This document shows, one piece after another, positions 47,376 to 56,674 of a stretch of 64,000 nt of DNA. How positions within the stretch are numbered: position 1 is the stretch's first letter; every line of letters begins with the position of its first letter. The position numbers and the translations under genes were made by a program. Source of the DNA: Sphingobacteriales bacterium (GTDB lineage: Bacteria > Bacteroidota > Bacteroidia > Chitinophagales > CAIOSU01); the NCBI GenBank assembly GCA_027483645.1, contig JAIXUD010000014.1:1-64000 (forward strand), in the 5' to 3' direction. The notes under the pieces are model-generated. The model did no database searches, was not told the DNA's origin, and saw nothing but the letters and a program-made list of their open reading frames with translations.

Positions 47376-48551
47376 ATGAAATTCTCCTCTAGTGCCCGTT
47401 TGATAATTGCCCTTACTTTGGTTCTGCTGGTTAGTGCCTGCGGCAGTTACCAGCCTTGGTATGCCAAAAAGTATGAAAACTGGCAAACGATTGTGCAGCC
47501 TACCCTAAAGCCTGCCTATACCTTTTACCTGATTGGCGATGCGGGCAAGCCCGACCTAGTGGTGCAAGAGCCTGCCCTAAAGCTATTGAACCAGCACTTG
47601 GTAAATGCTGAGGAGAACAGTATGGTTATCTTTTTGGGCGATAATATTTATGAGGAAGGCATGCCCGCGCTTAACCACGCCACCCGACCCAAGCAAGAGG
47701 CCCGCCTGTACGAATCGATAAAGGCAGTGGAAGGTTTTAAAGGTACAGTGCTATTTATACCCGGCAACCATGACTGGTACGCCGCCAATGATAGCTTAGA
47801 GGATGGACTGCTATATGAGCGCGAATACCTGTACGAAAAGCTCGGTAGCGAAAACGTTTTTTTGCCAAAAGATGGCAAGCCCGGCCCGGCCGTAATGGAA
47901 GTAGGCGATAGTATAGTGCTGGTGGTGCTGGATAGCTATCGCTGGATACGCGACCTGCCAAAACCGGGCGAAGCGAAGCGCAACCCCGAAATGCTAGAAA
48001 CGGAGTTTCAGCAAGCACTAGTAGAAGTGCTTGATGCCCATAAGGGTAAGCGCGTGGTAATGGTGGCGCACCACCCCTTGTTTACCAATGGCGGCCATGG
48101 CGGCTATGCGCCAGCGGTTGACCATCTTTTCCCGCTTAGAGTAATAAGCAACAAATTGTGGATACCGCTGCCAGTGCTTGGCTCTATGTTGCCGCTGGCG
48201 CGTAAGTTTGGCGGGGTAATTGAAGATACGCCCCACAAGCGCTACAAGCAATACATACGCGTAGTGCTGGATGCCAGCAAAAACAATAAGGATATGGTAT
48301 ATGCCTGTGGGCACGAGCACAGCCTGCAACTGTTCCAAAAACATGGCAAGCACTTTATTGTAAGCGGTGCGGGCAGCAAAAGCTCATGGGTGCGCCAAGG
48401 CAAAGGGGCCGCATACAACCACATCGCCAAGGGTTTCAGCAAGCTGGATGTTTATGAAGATGGCAGCATGTGGGTTACTTACATAGAGCCCGTAGGCGAT
48501 GGCAGCGAAGAGTCGATTACGTTTAGGTGGCAATTGGCTGGGGCAAGGTAG
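47376..48551 (+). CDS. Calcineurin-like phosphoesterase lipoprotein
   Basis: Metal-dependent phosphoesterase, exported (391 residues from ATG 47376). The lipoprotein signal is MKFSSSARLIIALTLVLLVSACG (lipidated Cys after the LVSA tail). Metallophosphatase motifs in order: FYLIGDAGK, VIFLGDNIYEEG, LFIPGNHDWYA, MVAHHPLFTNGGHGG and YACGHEHSLQLF. Upstream ATGs (47253, 47322) would put a poor leader before the lipobox, so 47376 is preferred. Envelope location suggests an extracytoplasmic phosphatase or acid phosphatase-like role; substrate unknown. Confidence 0.88.
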   Translation: MKFSSSARLIIALTLVLLVSACGSYQPWYAKKYENWQTIVQPTLKPAYTFYLIGDAGKPDLVVQEPALKLLNQHLVNAEENSMVIFLGDNIYEEGMPALNHATRPKQEARLYESIKAVEGFKGTVLFIPGNHDWYAANDSLEDGLLYEREYLYEKLGSENVFLPKDGKPGPAVMEVGDSIVLVVLDSYRWIRDLPKPGEAKRNPEMLETEFQQALVEVLDAHKGKRVVMVAHHPLFTNGGHGGYAPAVDHLFPLRVISNKLWIPLPVLGSMLPLARKFGGVIEDTPHKRYKQYIRVVLDASKNNKDMVYACGHEHSLQLFQKHGKHFIVSGAGSKSSWVRQGKGAAYNHIAKGFSKLDVYEDGSMWVTYIEPVGDGSEESITFRWQLAGAR

Positions 48552-48863
48552 TAGGTGCTCGGCCTCTTAATCCTAGTACTGTGGAAGTGTGAGTTCAGTA
48601 GTTAGGGCGATGACTTTATTCCCACATATTTCAAACGATAAGGAATAAACGTAGCTATAGCCCTTGAGAGGAGTGGTGCGGTTTATGCACGGGGGCGGTG
48701 TGGGAAAAGTGGGCCTTACCTAAATGCATAATAATCATTGATTAGAACCTAAACTTTGCATCACAAGCTGAGAATGGTTTTTTGAAATAAGTTCTATCTT
48801 TAGTCCATAAGAAAGAACTATTATTAGACTGCATTTCGCACATCTAATTATTAAAGATTAAAA
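48552..48863. other. AT-rich region upstream of the S8 protease gene
   Basis: The sequence becomes AT-rich from about 48720. TATCTTTA at 48796 and TTTTTTGAAAT just before it are reminiscent of a promoter, but the spacing is wrong for a confident call. No heptamer array is present, unlike most gaps in this window. Confidence 0.4.
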
Positions 48864-51260
48864 ATGTCTCCTTTAAAACCCCATGTAAAGCTTTTAAATA
48901 GCCCCGAATCACCAACAGAATGGAGATATAAAACTCGCTTTTCGAAATCAATACCAAATGAAAAGGTTAAAAACGTAAAGAATTATGAAAGAATGGCCGC
49001 TCGTTTTAGAGCTAGCTTAAGGATGTTTGCTAGAGATACTATGCGCAGAAATTCTTCTCGAACCCTAATGGTGGCTACAAACATCGATCATATAATCATT
49101 GAATTTCAAAACCAATTCAATAAAAATATTTTTGGGAAAATCTACCTACGAAATTTTGGACTCGAAGCAGTTCGGCTAAGCTATTTCAACACTGTCGTAT
49201 TATTTGCAATTGTTGACATAGAACGATTCAACGTATTCATGAATCAAGTACAGCTATTCATCGACGAAGCACAGCTTGATAAGGACCAACAAACTTTTGA
49301 TAGGAAAATTTCGTACATTAAATCCTTTCGTTTACTTACTACAAACCGAATAATAGACTATCACGTTATTAACAATGTTGTTAGATTTTCTTTAATAGAA
49401 GGGCTTTATAGTTACAATAAATACTCGCAAATAATTGAAGAGCTGGTTTTATTTCTCAACGGAATAGGTGCTCGATATCAATTAAATCAAGAAGACCTCT
49501 TTCTAGAGATTGAAGAGGTAAGCGAAGCACAAGTACTTGAAATATTGAATAATTTTGATACAGTTAGCTCAGCTACATCTTCTTTGTCCACGGTAATCGT
49601 ACCTAGTAAGTTTGGTTTGCCGGAGCGTTCTTATGGCTTTTCCGTACTATCAGAAGATGCAACTCCACTTATAGGCGTAATTGATACAGGTGTAGATGCA
49701 AGAACCCCGCTTATTGATCTAATAGTAGATACTATTGATTATACAAATACAAATGCCTTAGAGGATAATGTTGATCATGGTACCGCAGTTGCTGCTCTTG
49801 CTACCCTTGGTTTAAATCCGTATGCATCGGATTATCGAGGAATAATAAATGCTGATGCACAAATAGTGGTGATTAAGGTGATGGATGTCTCACCTGCACC
49901 GTTGCCTGACCATATAATAATTAATGCGATTAAAGAAGCTAAGAATCGCCACCCGACTTTAAAATTTTTCACTCTCACTATTTGCCATGAAGAACATAAG
50001 AAATTTAATGAACTACAAAGTAATTATGCATATTTATTGGATAAAGTAGCTCACGAGCTAGATGTATTATTATTTATTAGCGCAGGTAATGCAAGGGCTG
50101 AAAACGATCTCCATCAATATGATGCTACGTATCACGCTGTAGAAAAAACCAATTTATGCCCACCTGGTGAGAGCATGAATAACATTACAATAGGTGCTTG
50201 TGCAGATAATTTAGAAGGCGGTATATATCATGGAATTTGCCCTTTAAAAGAGTATCCAACATTATATTCTAGGACAGATTATCTCATGCAGGAAAGCATA
50301 TTTGCTCCAACAAAAAGAAATAATCATTTGCGAAAGCCTGACTTTATTATGCCAGGTGGCGATTATGAACAACACCCATTATTTATTGGTCAAGATGATT
50401 TAGCCTCACTACAGGTGCTTTCTTCAAACCCTGCATTTAGTTTTTATCGTCAAATAGGAACAAGCTTTTCTGCGCCGTTGGCTTCGAATCTAGCGTTGAA
50501 AATTCAAAAGACGTATCCAAATTTAAATACTCAATCTATTAAAGCGATTATTCTTAATTCTTGCAGTTTAAATTGGCTAGAAAATGGGTCCAAGCAATTA
50601 GTGGCAAAATCAATTGGTTTTGGTATTCCCGATAGAGCCAAAGCTTTATACTCAACAAACAATTCTGTTACCTTTATTTTAGAACGCGCTATAAAGCATA
50701 AAGAATTTTTGGTAATACCAATTCAATTGCCCGAATACATTTATACACAAAGTAAAGATAAAGGACTGATTAAAGTGACGGCATCGCTATGTTTTAGTTT
50801 CCTGCCTAACAAAGATAATCATATAGCGTATTGCCCACTTTTTATGGCTTTTTCTGTTTTTAGGAATGGTACACCCCAGCAAATCATGAATGGTTATGCT
50901 AAAAATTTTAAGTTAAGAAAATCGTTTTCGCAAGACGGATATGCTAAATCTAAGCCTGGACTTTATAGTAATGTTCAGCAACTGCAATTTACAATTTCTA
51001 AAACGGATATTATCAAGGAAAATGGGCTGTTAAAATTAGCAATTCATTGTTTTTTAAGCCCTCAGATAAAAGCTGGGATACAGGAAATGCGTGAAAGAAT
51101 AAATACGGAAAACGCTTTTTCAATTGCGCTTAGGATAGAAGAGATACAGCCTCCGAATAAATTAACAGGACGTTTGTATGATAATATTATAGCAGTAAAT
51201 ACTATTGAATCTATAGCAACCTTAGATATTGATGAGGGGCAATTACAGTTAGAATTATAG
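48864..51260 (+). CDS. S8 (subtilisin-like) serine protease paired with AAA ATPase
   Basis: A 798-residue intracellular-type serine protease (no signal peptide). An unknown N-terminal domain of about 250 residues (rich in Asp/Ile/Phe: QLFIDEAQLDKDQQTFDRKI) precedes the subtilase domain. The catalytic triad is in order: Asp274 (GVIDTGVD), His305 (VDHGTAVAAL), Ser534 (GTSFSAP). The oxyanion Asn409 lies in LLFISAGNARA. A C-terminal beta domain of about 230 residues follows. The gene is convergent with an AAA ATPase gene and their 3' ends overlap by 6 bases. Base composition is much more AT-rich than the flanking genes, which suggests acquisition. S8-AAA pairs recur in bacteria, usually in one operon; the tail-to-tail arrangement here is unusual. 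Conflict or quality-control role is inference. Confidence 0.9.
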   Translation: MSPLKPHVKLLNSPESPTEWRYKTRFSKSIPNEKVKNVKNYERMAARFRASLRMFARDTMRRNSSRTLMVATNIDHIIIEFQNQFNKNIFGKIYLRNFGLEAVRLSYFNTVVLFAIVDIERFNVFMNQVQLFIDEAQLDKDQQTFDRKISYIKSFRLLTTNRIIDYHVINNVVRFSLIEGLYSYNKYSQIIEELVLFLNGIGARYQLNQEDLFLEIEEVSEAQVLEILNNFDTVSSATSSLSTVIVPSKFGLPERSYGFSVLSEDATPLIGVIDTGVDARTPLIDLIVDTIDYTNTNALEDNVDHGTAVAALATLGLNPYASDYRGIINADAQIVVIKVMDVSPAPLPDHIIINAIKEAKNRHPTLKFFTLTICHEEHKKFNELQSNYAYLLDKVAHELDVLLFISAGNARAENDLHQYDATYHAVEKTNLCPPGESMNNITIGACADNLEGGIYHGICPLKEYPTLYSRTDYLMQESIFAPTKRNNHLRKPDFIMPGGDYEQHPLFIGQDDLASLQVLSSNPAFSFYRQIGTSFSAPLASNLALKIQKTYPNLNTQSIKAIILNSCSLNWLENGSKQLVAKSIGFGIPDRAKALYSTNNSVTFILERAIKHKEFLVIPIQLPEYIYTQSKDKGLIKVTASLCFSFLPNKDNHIAYCPLFMAFSVFRNGTPQQIMNGYAKNFKLRKSFSQDGYAKSKPGLYSNVQQLQFTISKTDIIKENGLLKLAIHCFLSPQIKAGIQEMRERINTENAFSIALRIEEIQPPNKLTGRLYDNIIAVNTIESIATLDIDEGQLQLEL

Positions 51261-52280
51261 TTTCGTTCCTACTTGTAGCCTTTCTTGTTGGATTAAATTT
51301 CTCCATTCCGCAGCATCTATGTTGAAATTGACAACCTCTTTCTCGGAAGTTTTAAAAATGCTCTTTTTGATAGAATTAATTAAAGTTTTTTGAACAGAAT
51401 AGTATGATAACCCTATTGCTGAATCTATACATTTAGTTACAATTTTAGTATTGTTAAACTTAAAATTGGTATTGCTTAAGGTTTTATCTATCAACTCTTT
51501 AATCTTCTGCTTCGTTGGAAGTTCAAAATCAATTGCCAAATCAAATCTTCTTAGTAAAGCCTCATCTAGCATTTCTTTTTGATTAGTTGCTGTTACGAGA
51601 ATTGTATCTTGAGGTAAATAGTCAAATAGTTGTAACAAGGTATTCACAACTCGTTTCATTTCACCGTGATCTTGAGAATAATCTCTCACTTTACCTAAAC
51701 TGTCAAATTCATCGATAAAAAGCACGCAACTCTCTGTAGCGGCTCTTTTAAATATTCTAGACAAATTTTTACTTGTTTCCCCTAATCTTGAGGAAACAAT
51801 TGAGCCCAGATTAACTACAATCATCATTTTATTCAATTCACCTGCTAAAACATATGCAGCCAGTGTCTTGCCACATCCAGAGGGACCATGTAATAACAAT
51901 TTGTTTGAAACTGGTAAATGTAGTTTTCGTAATAATTCGATTTTCCTATGTTCGGCAATGAAAAAATCTAATTTTTCTTTTGTGGCAGCATCAGATATAA
52001 TATCTTCAAGTCTATAATCAGAAGTGAGCTTTTCTATAATAAATTCATCTAATTCACCATCTTGTTTAAGTTGATGTTTCAATGAGCCAACTACAGATAA
52101 TCTATTTGTCCTTTGCTGCTGAACTGAATCACGCAAAATGGATTGCAATTGGATTGCAAAATTTACTTTGTTAGATTTTTTAGAATGCTCAATTAGTTCA
52201 TTTAGGGCATACAAAAGCTTGTCTTGATCGTTTTCAAGCCCGTACTTGGCAATATCCTTAATGTGATCAAGCTGGCTCAT
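51255..52280 (-). CDS. AAA+ ATPase partner of the S8 protease
   Basis: A 341-residue AAA ATPase. A helical N-terminal region of about 100 residues precedes the core: Walker A LLHGPSGCGKTLAA, the second-region motif SSRLGETSKNLSRIFKRA, Walker B VLFIDEFDSLGK, sensor 1 ILVTATNQKEM and the arginine-finger stretch EALLRRFD. This is the classical FtsH/spastin-like AAA group rather than a ClpA type. A C-terminal helical lid ends at GTKL. Its TAA (51257-51255) sits inside the end of the protease gene on the opposite strand. The same low-GC signature as the protease suggests they moved together. Confidence 0.9.
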   Translation of the reverse strand: MSQLDHIKDIAKYGLENDQDKLLYALNELIEHSKKSNKVNFAIQLQSILRDSVQQQRTNRLSVVGSLKHQLKQDGELDEFIIEKLTSDYRLEDIISDAATKEKLDFFIAEHRKIELLRKLHLPVSNKLLLHGPSGCGKTLAAYVLAGELNKMMIVVNLGSIVSSRLGETSKNLSRIFKRAATESCVLFIDEFDSLGKVRDYSQDHGEMKRVVNTLLQLFDYLPQDTILVTATNQKEMLDEALLRRFDLAIDFELPTKQKIKELIDKTLSNTNFKFNNTKIVTKCIDSAIGLSYYSVQKTLINSIKKSIFKTSEKEVVNFNIDAAEWRNLIQQERLQVGTKL

Positions 52281-52345
52281 TTAACTTTTTAGTTGACAAA
52301 TTTAATTAAAGAAGTGGTCTATTTAAGGGTTATGCTGAATGTTTA

Positions 52346-52369
52346 ATTAACGCAAAAAAATGCGTTAAT
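52346..52369. promoter_or_regulatory. Perfect 9-bp inverted repeat upstream of the AAA ATPase gene
   Basis: ATTAACGCA, six A, TGCGTTAAT. It lies 66 bases upstream of the ATPase start codon and could be an operator or a stem-loop in the leader. A second inverted repeat CCTTAAGC/GCTTAAGG (52449-52470) follows. The remainder of 52281-52589 holds a shift from AT-rich to a compositionally normal stretch and short AATAACC words, with no gene seen. Confidence 0.5.
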
Positions 52370-52589
52370 ACAGAATGTCTTTTATTCTAGTCTGTTTAAG
52401 CAACAATCGAGCCTAAAGGTGCATTTGCAAATCTCACCTCCCGTGCTTCCTTAAGCCTCCATGCTTAAGGCGCACTCATTCCTGCCTCTTGGCTGGCAAA
52501 CAACACGTGCACGCTACACGCCACAGCAACCCCGCCTCCAACCAACGCTTCAAGCCCAATAACCTACAACCAATAACCACCCACCCCCA

Positions 52590-53891
52590 CTACGCTTTCA
52601 CCTTGCCTGCATCCCTCACCAATAGCTGCATGATAACCCAGGCACTGAGGTAGGCACCAGCGCAAATGGCGAACATAATGTAATAGGCGGTTTCTATTTG
52701 GCCGATACTCCTAAAGTGGGTAAACAACGTTTTTTGCACAAACTGGCTAAGCAAGATACCACCAATAGCGCCGAACATGCCCCCAATGCCCACTACTGAT
52801 GCGGTGGAGTTTTTAGGGAACATATCGCTCACGGTGGTGAATATGTTGGCGCTCCAGGCTTGGTGGCCAGCAGCTGCTAGGCCAATAACCGCCACCGCCA
52901 ACCACATGTTGATGGAGCCGAGTATCAAAGCAAATACAATAGGCGACACGCACAGGGCATATATCAACATGCTGATGCGGCGCGCCCGGGCCACCGTCCA
53001 CCCTCTGTGCTGTATAAGGTATAGTGGCAGCCACCCGCCCATAATACTACCGAATGTAGAGATTATGTACACCGAAGCCACCGGCCAACTAGTGGCGGTT
53101 ATCTTCATTTGGTAGGTGCTCTCAAAAAAATCGGGCAGCCAGAAGAGGTAGAACCACCAAATAGGGTCGGTGAGCAGCTTACCGATGGCAAAAGCCCATG
53201 TTTGCTTGAATTGGAGCAACTGAAACCAGGTAAGTTTTGGCGTGGTGTCGGTTTCTGGTTCATCGTCTTGGTCGCTTTCAATGATGGCCAACTCACTGGC
53301 ACTTACATACTTGCTTTTGCGGGGTATTTGGTAAAAAATGAGCCACAATACCAGCCACACAAAACCCAAAGCGCCCGATAGTATAAAGGCGTAGTGCCAA
53401 CCCCAGGTGATGATGATAAACGGTATGGTAAGGGGGGTAATAATGGCCCCGATATTGGCACCCGAATTGAATATACCCGTAGCCAGTGCCCGCTCTCGCT
53501 TCGGGAACCACTCTGCCACACTTTTTATGGCTGCCGGAAAGTTGCCCGCCTCGGTTAAGCCCAGCGCGCCGCGTATCATCTTAAAGCCCACAAGGGTGCT
53601 CACCAATGCTGTTGCCGTGCCGGCTAGGCTCCATAAAAACACAAACAGCGCATAGCCCTTGCGGGTGCCTAGCTTATCTATAATTTTACCCGCTCCCAAA
53701 AGGCCAATAGCATAAAACACCTTAAAGGCAATCTCGATGTCGGCATAGTCGGCATCGGTCCAGCCCAACTCTTCGGTAAAAGTCGACTTAAGGAAGCTGA
53801 TAACACTGCGATCAACATAATTGATGGTAGTGGCAAAAAATATCAAGGCACATATTACCCAACGGTAGTAGGTAGGTTTCGTTGCGTTCAT
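52590..53891 (-). CDS. exuT: MFS hexuronate transporter, ExuT-type
   Basis: Major facilitator (433 residues, 12 predicted helices) of the anion:cation symporter group with ExuT and UxuT. Recognisable pieces: YYRWVICALIFFATTINYVDRSV at the first helix, RALGLTEAGNFPAAIKSVAEWF and FPKRERALATGIFNSGANIGA. Imports hexuronates (galacturonate or glucuronate, or related). Its start codon overlaps the stop of the eda gene (ATGA, 53888-53891), so it is translationally coupled and co-transcribed with the aldolase. Context strongly supports uronate uptake. Confidence 0.9.
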   Translation of the reverse strand: MNATKPTYYRWVICALIFFATTINYVDRSVISFLKSTFTEELGWTDADYADIEIAFKVFYAIGLLGAGKIIDKLGTRKGYALFVFLWSLAGTATALVSTLVGFKMIRGALGLTEAGNFPAAIKSVAEWFPKRERALATGIFNSGANIGAIITPLTIPFIIITWGWHYAFILSGALGFVWLVLWLIFYQIPRKSKYVSASELAIIESDQDDEPETDTTPKLTWFQLLQFKQTWAFAIGKLLTDPIWWFYLFWLPDFFESTYQMKITATSWPVASVYIISTFGSIMGGWLPLYLIQHRGWTVARARRISMLIYALCVSPIVFALILGSINMWLAVAVIGLAAAGHQAWSANIFTTVSDMFPKNSTASVVGIGGMFGAIGGILLSQFVQKTLFTHFRSIGQIETAYYIMFAICAGAYLSAWVIMQLLVRDAGKVKA

Positions 53892-54556
53892 CGTGTCGTT
53901 TTAGCGGATTGTACTATTTCAATGGCTGCTTTGGTATTGGCGGTTATCTGTTGGTAATCCTTGGTTTCGAGCAACTGCGAGGTAATGAGCTTACTGCCCA
54001 TGCCCACGGCACATACGCCGGCCTTAAACCACTGCCCAATGTTTTCTTGCTCCAGTTCCACCCCGCCCGTAGGCATAAACAGGAGATTAGGGAAAATGGA
54101 CTTAATACCCGACACAAACTCCGGCCCTAACAAGTTACCTGGAAACAGCTTTATCAACTTAGCACCCAAGTTTTCGGCACTGATAATTTCCGTTGGGGTC
54201 ATGCAGCCCGGCACCCAAAGCATATTGTGCTTGTCGGCCACGGCGGCTACTTGCTCCACCAAACCTGGGCTGATGAGGTAATCGGCACCAGCATCAGTAA
54301 ACGCTTGTGCGGCATCGGCGTTTTTAATAGTGCCAATGCCCAAGTACATCCCTTTCAGTTCAGTGTCGCACACCTGGCGCATGGCCACAAAGTTTCTCAA
54401 AGCATCCTCGCCCCTGTTGGTATATTCCACCGTGCGGATGCCCGCGGCGTATAGCGCCCGCAGCACTTCTATACTCACGGTAGTATCTTTATAAAAGTAA
54501 AGGGGCAAAATGCCCTGTTGAACGATTAGGTCGGTAATAAATGCCTTGTTCTCCAT
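53888..54556 (-). CDS. eda: KDPG/KHG aldolase
   Basis: 2-keto-3-deoxy-6-phosphogluconate aldolase, splitting KDPG to pyruvate and glyceraldehyde-3-phosphate (222 residues). The family marks are the Glu in TVEYTNRGEDAL, the 'GIGTIKNADAAQAFTDAGAD' strand, the substrate region WVPGCMTPTEI and the Schiff-base Lys in GAKLIKLFPG. The C-terminal motif MPTGGVELEQENIG also fits. First gene of a two-gene unit with the transporter; divergent from kdgK with only 66 bases between. Confidence 0.93.
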   Translation of the reverse strand: MENKAFITDLIVQQGILPLYFYKDTTVSIEVLRALYAAGIRTVEYTNRGEDALRNFVAMRQVCDTELKGMYLGIGTIKNADAAQAFTDAGADYLISPGLVEQVAAVADKHNMLWVPGCMTPTEIISAENLGAKLIKLFPGNLLGPEFVSGIKSIFPNLLFMPTGGVELEQENIGQWFKAGVCAVGMGSKLITSQLLETKDYQQITANTKAAIEIVQSAKTTR

Positions 54557-54622
54557 AAGGTCTCCATTCGCTTTTGGACTAGTAATAGTGGGGGTAAATT
54601 CTTTCTTTTGTAAGGCGAATGC

Positions 54623-55672
54623 ATGAAACTAATAAAAACCTTGAATATGCCCCATAAAGTAGTTACCCTTGGCGAAATAATGATGCGACTTTCTACCCCT
54701 GGGTTCGATAGGTTTGTGCAAACGGATAGCTTTGATGTAACCTACGGCGGTGGCGAGGCCAATGTGGCCGCATCGTTGAGCAACTTTGGGCTGAATGGCA
54801 CTTTTGTAACCCGCGTACCCAACAACCCGTTGGGGCAAGCGGCCATCAACCACTTAAGGCGCTTTGGGGTGGATACGCAGTTTATAGCCCTTGGCGGCCA
54901 ACGGTTGGGTATTTACTTTCTAGAAACCGGAGCCTCTATGCGGGCTTCGCAAGTGATATATGATAGGGCAGGGGCATCTATTGCCGAAGCGGAGGTGAGC
55001 GAGTTCGATTTTAATCGAATTTTTGAAGGAGCCAGTTGGTTCCACACCACCGGCATTACCCCAGCCCTAAGTGATAAAGGGGCGGCCCTTACCGAAGCGG
55101 CTTTAAAAGCTGCTAGGGCTAAAGGCATCACAACCAGCATCGACCTAAACTACCGCAAGAAGTTGTGGAGCAAGGATAAAGCCCGAGAGGTAATGACGCG
55201 CCTATGCCAGTACGTGGATGTTTGCATCGGCAACGAGGAAGATGCGGACAATAGCTTGGGTTTTAAAGCAGCGGGCACCGATGTAACCAAAGGCGAATTG
55301 GACTTGGCCGGATACCGAGCCGTTTGTGAGCAAATGAAGGCCAAGTTTGGGTTTAAAATAATCGCATCAAGCCTTCGCGAAAGCCATAGTGCATCTGATA
55401 ATGGCTGGAGCGCGTTGGTATATGATGGCACTGAATTTTACCACACCAAAAAATATGAAGTGCGCATTGTGGATCGGGTAGGCAGTGGTGATGCTTTTGC
55501 CGGGGGATTGATTTTTGGCCTAGTAACGGGTATGCCCATGGCTCAAGCGGCTGAATTTGGCGTGGCCGCAGCAGCACTAAAGCATACCATTCCCGGTGAC
55601 TTTAACCATGCTACGCTGAGCGAGGTAAATGATTTGCTAAAAGGTGATGGTAGCGGTAGGGTGCAGCGGTAG
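54623..55672 (+). CDS. kdgK: 2-keto-3-deoxygluconate kinase
   Basis: PfkB-family sugar kinase phosphorylating KDG to KDPG (349 residues). VTLGEIMMRLSTPGFDRFVQ at the N-terminus, substrate motif TYGGGEANVAASLSNFG, SIDLNYRKKLWS and the catalytic DRVGSGDAFAGGLIFG with the active Asp are as in KdgK. ATG 54623 is used; ATG 54647 (MPHKVVTLGEIM) is a serious alternative. A poor promoter candidate (TTTG 54573, TAAATTCT 54595) lies between this gene and eda. Divergent with eda and convergent with kduI. Confidence 0.92.
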   Translation: MKLIKTLNMPHKVVTLGEIMMRLSTPGFDRFVQTDSFDVTYGGGEANVAASLSNFGLNGTFVTRVPNNPLGQAAINHLRRFGVDTQFIALGGQRLGIYFLETGASMRASQVIYDRAGASIAEAEVSEFDFNRIFEGASWFHTTGITPALSDKGAALTEAALKAARAKGITTSIDLNYRKKLWSKDKAREVMTRLCQYVDVCIGNEEDADNSLGFKAAGTDVTKGELDLAGYRAVCEQMKAKFGFKIIASSLRESHSASDNGWSALVYDGTEFYHTKKYEVRIVDRVGSGDAFAGGLIFGLVTGMPMAQAAEFGVAAAALKHTIPGDFNHATLSEVNDLLKGDGSGRVQR

Positions 55673-55697
55673 GTGGCTTATCGGTGTTATGTGTTTT

Positions 55698-55795
55698 TAC
55701 CACAAAGAACACAAAGGAATTCACAAAGAGCACAAAGTTTGATAGCAACACCTTAGTGTACTTTGTGTTTTTTGCTTAGTGCCCTTTGTGGTTAA
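55698..55795. repeat. ACCACAAAG palindromic element, copy 2
   Basis: ACCACAAAGAACACAAAG on the left faces CTTTGTGTTTTT and CCCTTTGTGGTTAA on the right, about 98 bases with short non-pairing middle. It occupies nearly the whole gap between the convergent kdgK and kduI genes, and is the same family as 47119-47215. Confidence 0.75.
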
Positions 55796-55810
55796 TTTTT
55801 AAGTGCAGAA

Positions 55811-56641
55811 TTACAACAAACTAGCCACTGGTGCAGGGTCCATATCACTGAAAACGAGGTTCTCGCCAGCCATGGCCCAAATGAAACCATAGTTAGCGGT
55901 ACCCGAGCCAAAGTGCACCGACCATGGTGGTGAAATGGCCGCCTCGTGGTTGGCCATTACCAAATGCCTTGTCTCGGTAGGCTCACCCATAAAATGGAAA
56001 ACGCGGTGGTCGGTAGGTACATCAAAATAGAAATATACTTCCGTGCGGCGGGTGTGGGTATGCGGTGGCACGGAGTTCCATACGCTGCCATCTTCCAAGG
56101 TAGTTAGTCCCATTACCAATTGGCAGCTTTGTATGCCATCCAAATGTATGTACTTGTATATGGTGCGCTTATTGGCGGTTGCAGCCTCGCCTAGGTTTAC
56201 GGGCGTGGCTTCTTCCTTGGTCATTATTCGGTTGGGGAAAGTATGGTGCGCCGGTGCCGATATCAAATAGAAATATGCGGGTGCGCTGCCATCCGCGGCT
56301 TCAAAAGTTACTTCCTTGGTACCTTTACCCAAATACAATGCATCTAGTTTATCTAGCTCATAACTCACTCCATCGGCAGTTACAGTGCCTTTGCCACCTA
56401 CATTGATGATGCCCAATTCCCTACGCTCCAAAAAATAATCCGCGCGCAGCTCGGCCTCCACGAGCAATGGCGTGGTTTTGTGGGTAGCAGCAATGCCGCC
56501 AACTATCAACCTATCATAATGGGTATAGGTAAGCGTTACTTCGTCGGGCTTCATTAAGGCATCAATTAAAAAATGGTTGCGCAATGCTGCGGTATCCATT
56601 GTCTTCACTTCTGCTAGACTTGAGCTAAACCTAATATCCAT
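55811..56641 (-). CDS. kduI: 5-keto-4-deoxyuronate isomerase
   Basis: Isomerises 4-deoxy-L-threo-5-hexosulose uronate (from pectin or alginate breakdown) to 2,5-diketo-3-deoxygluconate. 276 residues, normal length. The cupin metal site is visible: PPHTHTRRTEVYFYFD supplies two His and a Glu, and the C-terminal SPPWSVHFGSG supplies a further His. Co-directional with kduD, 33 bases downstream of it, so probably one transcript. Confidence 0.93.
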   Translation of the reverse strand: MDIRFSSSLAEVKTMDTAALRNHFLIDALMKPDEVTLTYTHYDRLIVGGIAATHKTTPLLVEAELRADYFLERRELGIINVGGKGTVTADGVSYELDKLDALYLGKGTKEVTFEAADGSAPAYFYLISAPAHHTFPNRIMTKEEATPVNLGEAATANKRTIYKYIHLDGIQSCQLVMGLTTLEDGSVWNSVPPHTHTRRTEVYFYFDVPTDHRVFHFMGEPTETRHLVMANHEAAISPPWSVHFGSGTANYGFIWAMAGENLVFSDMDPAPVASLL

Positions 56642-56674
56642 CGGTGTTTTGTTTATGCTTTAATGTAATTAAAC

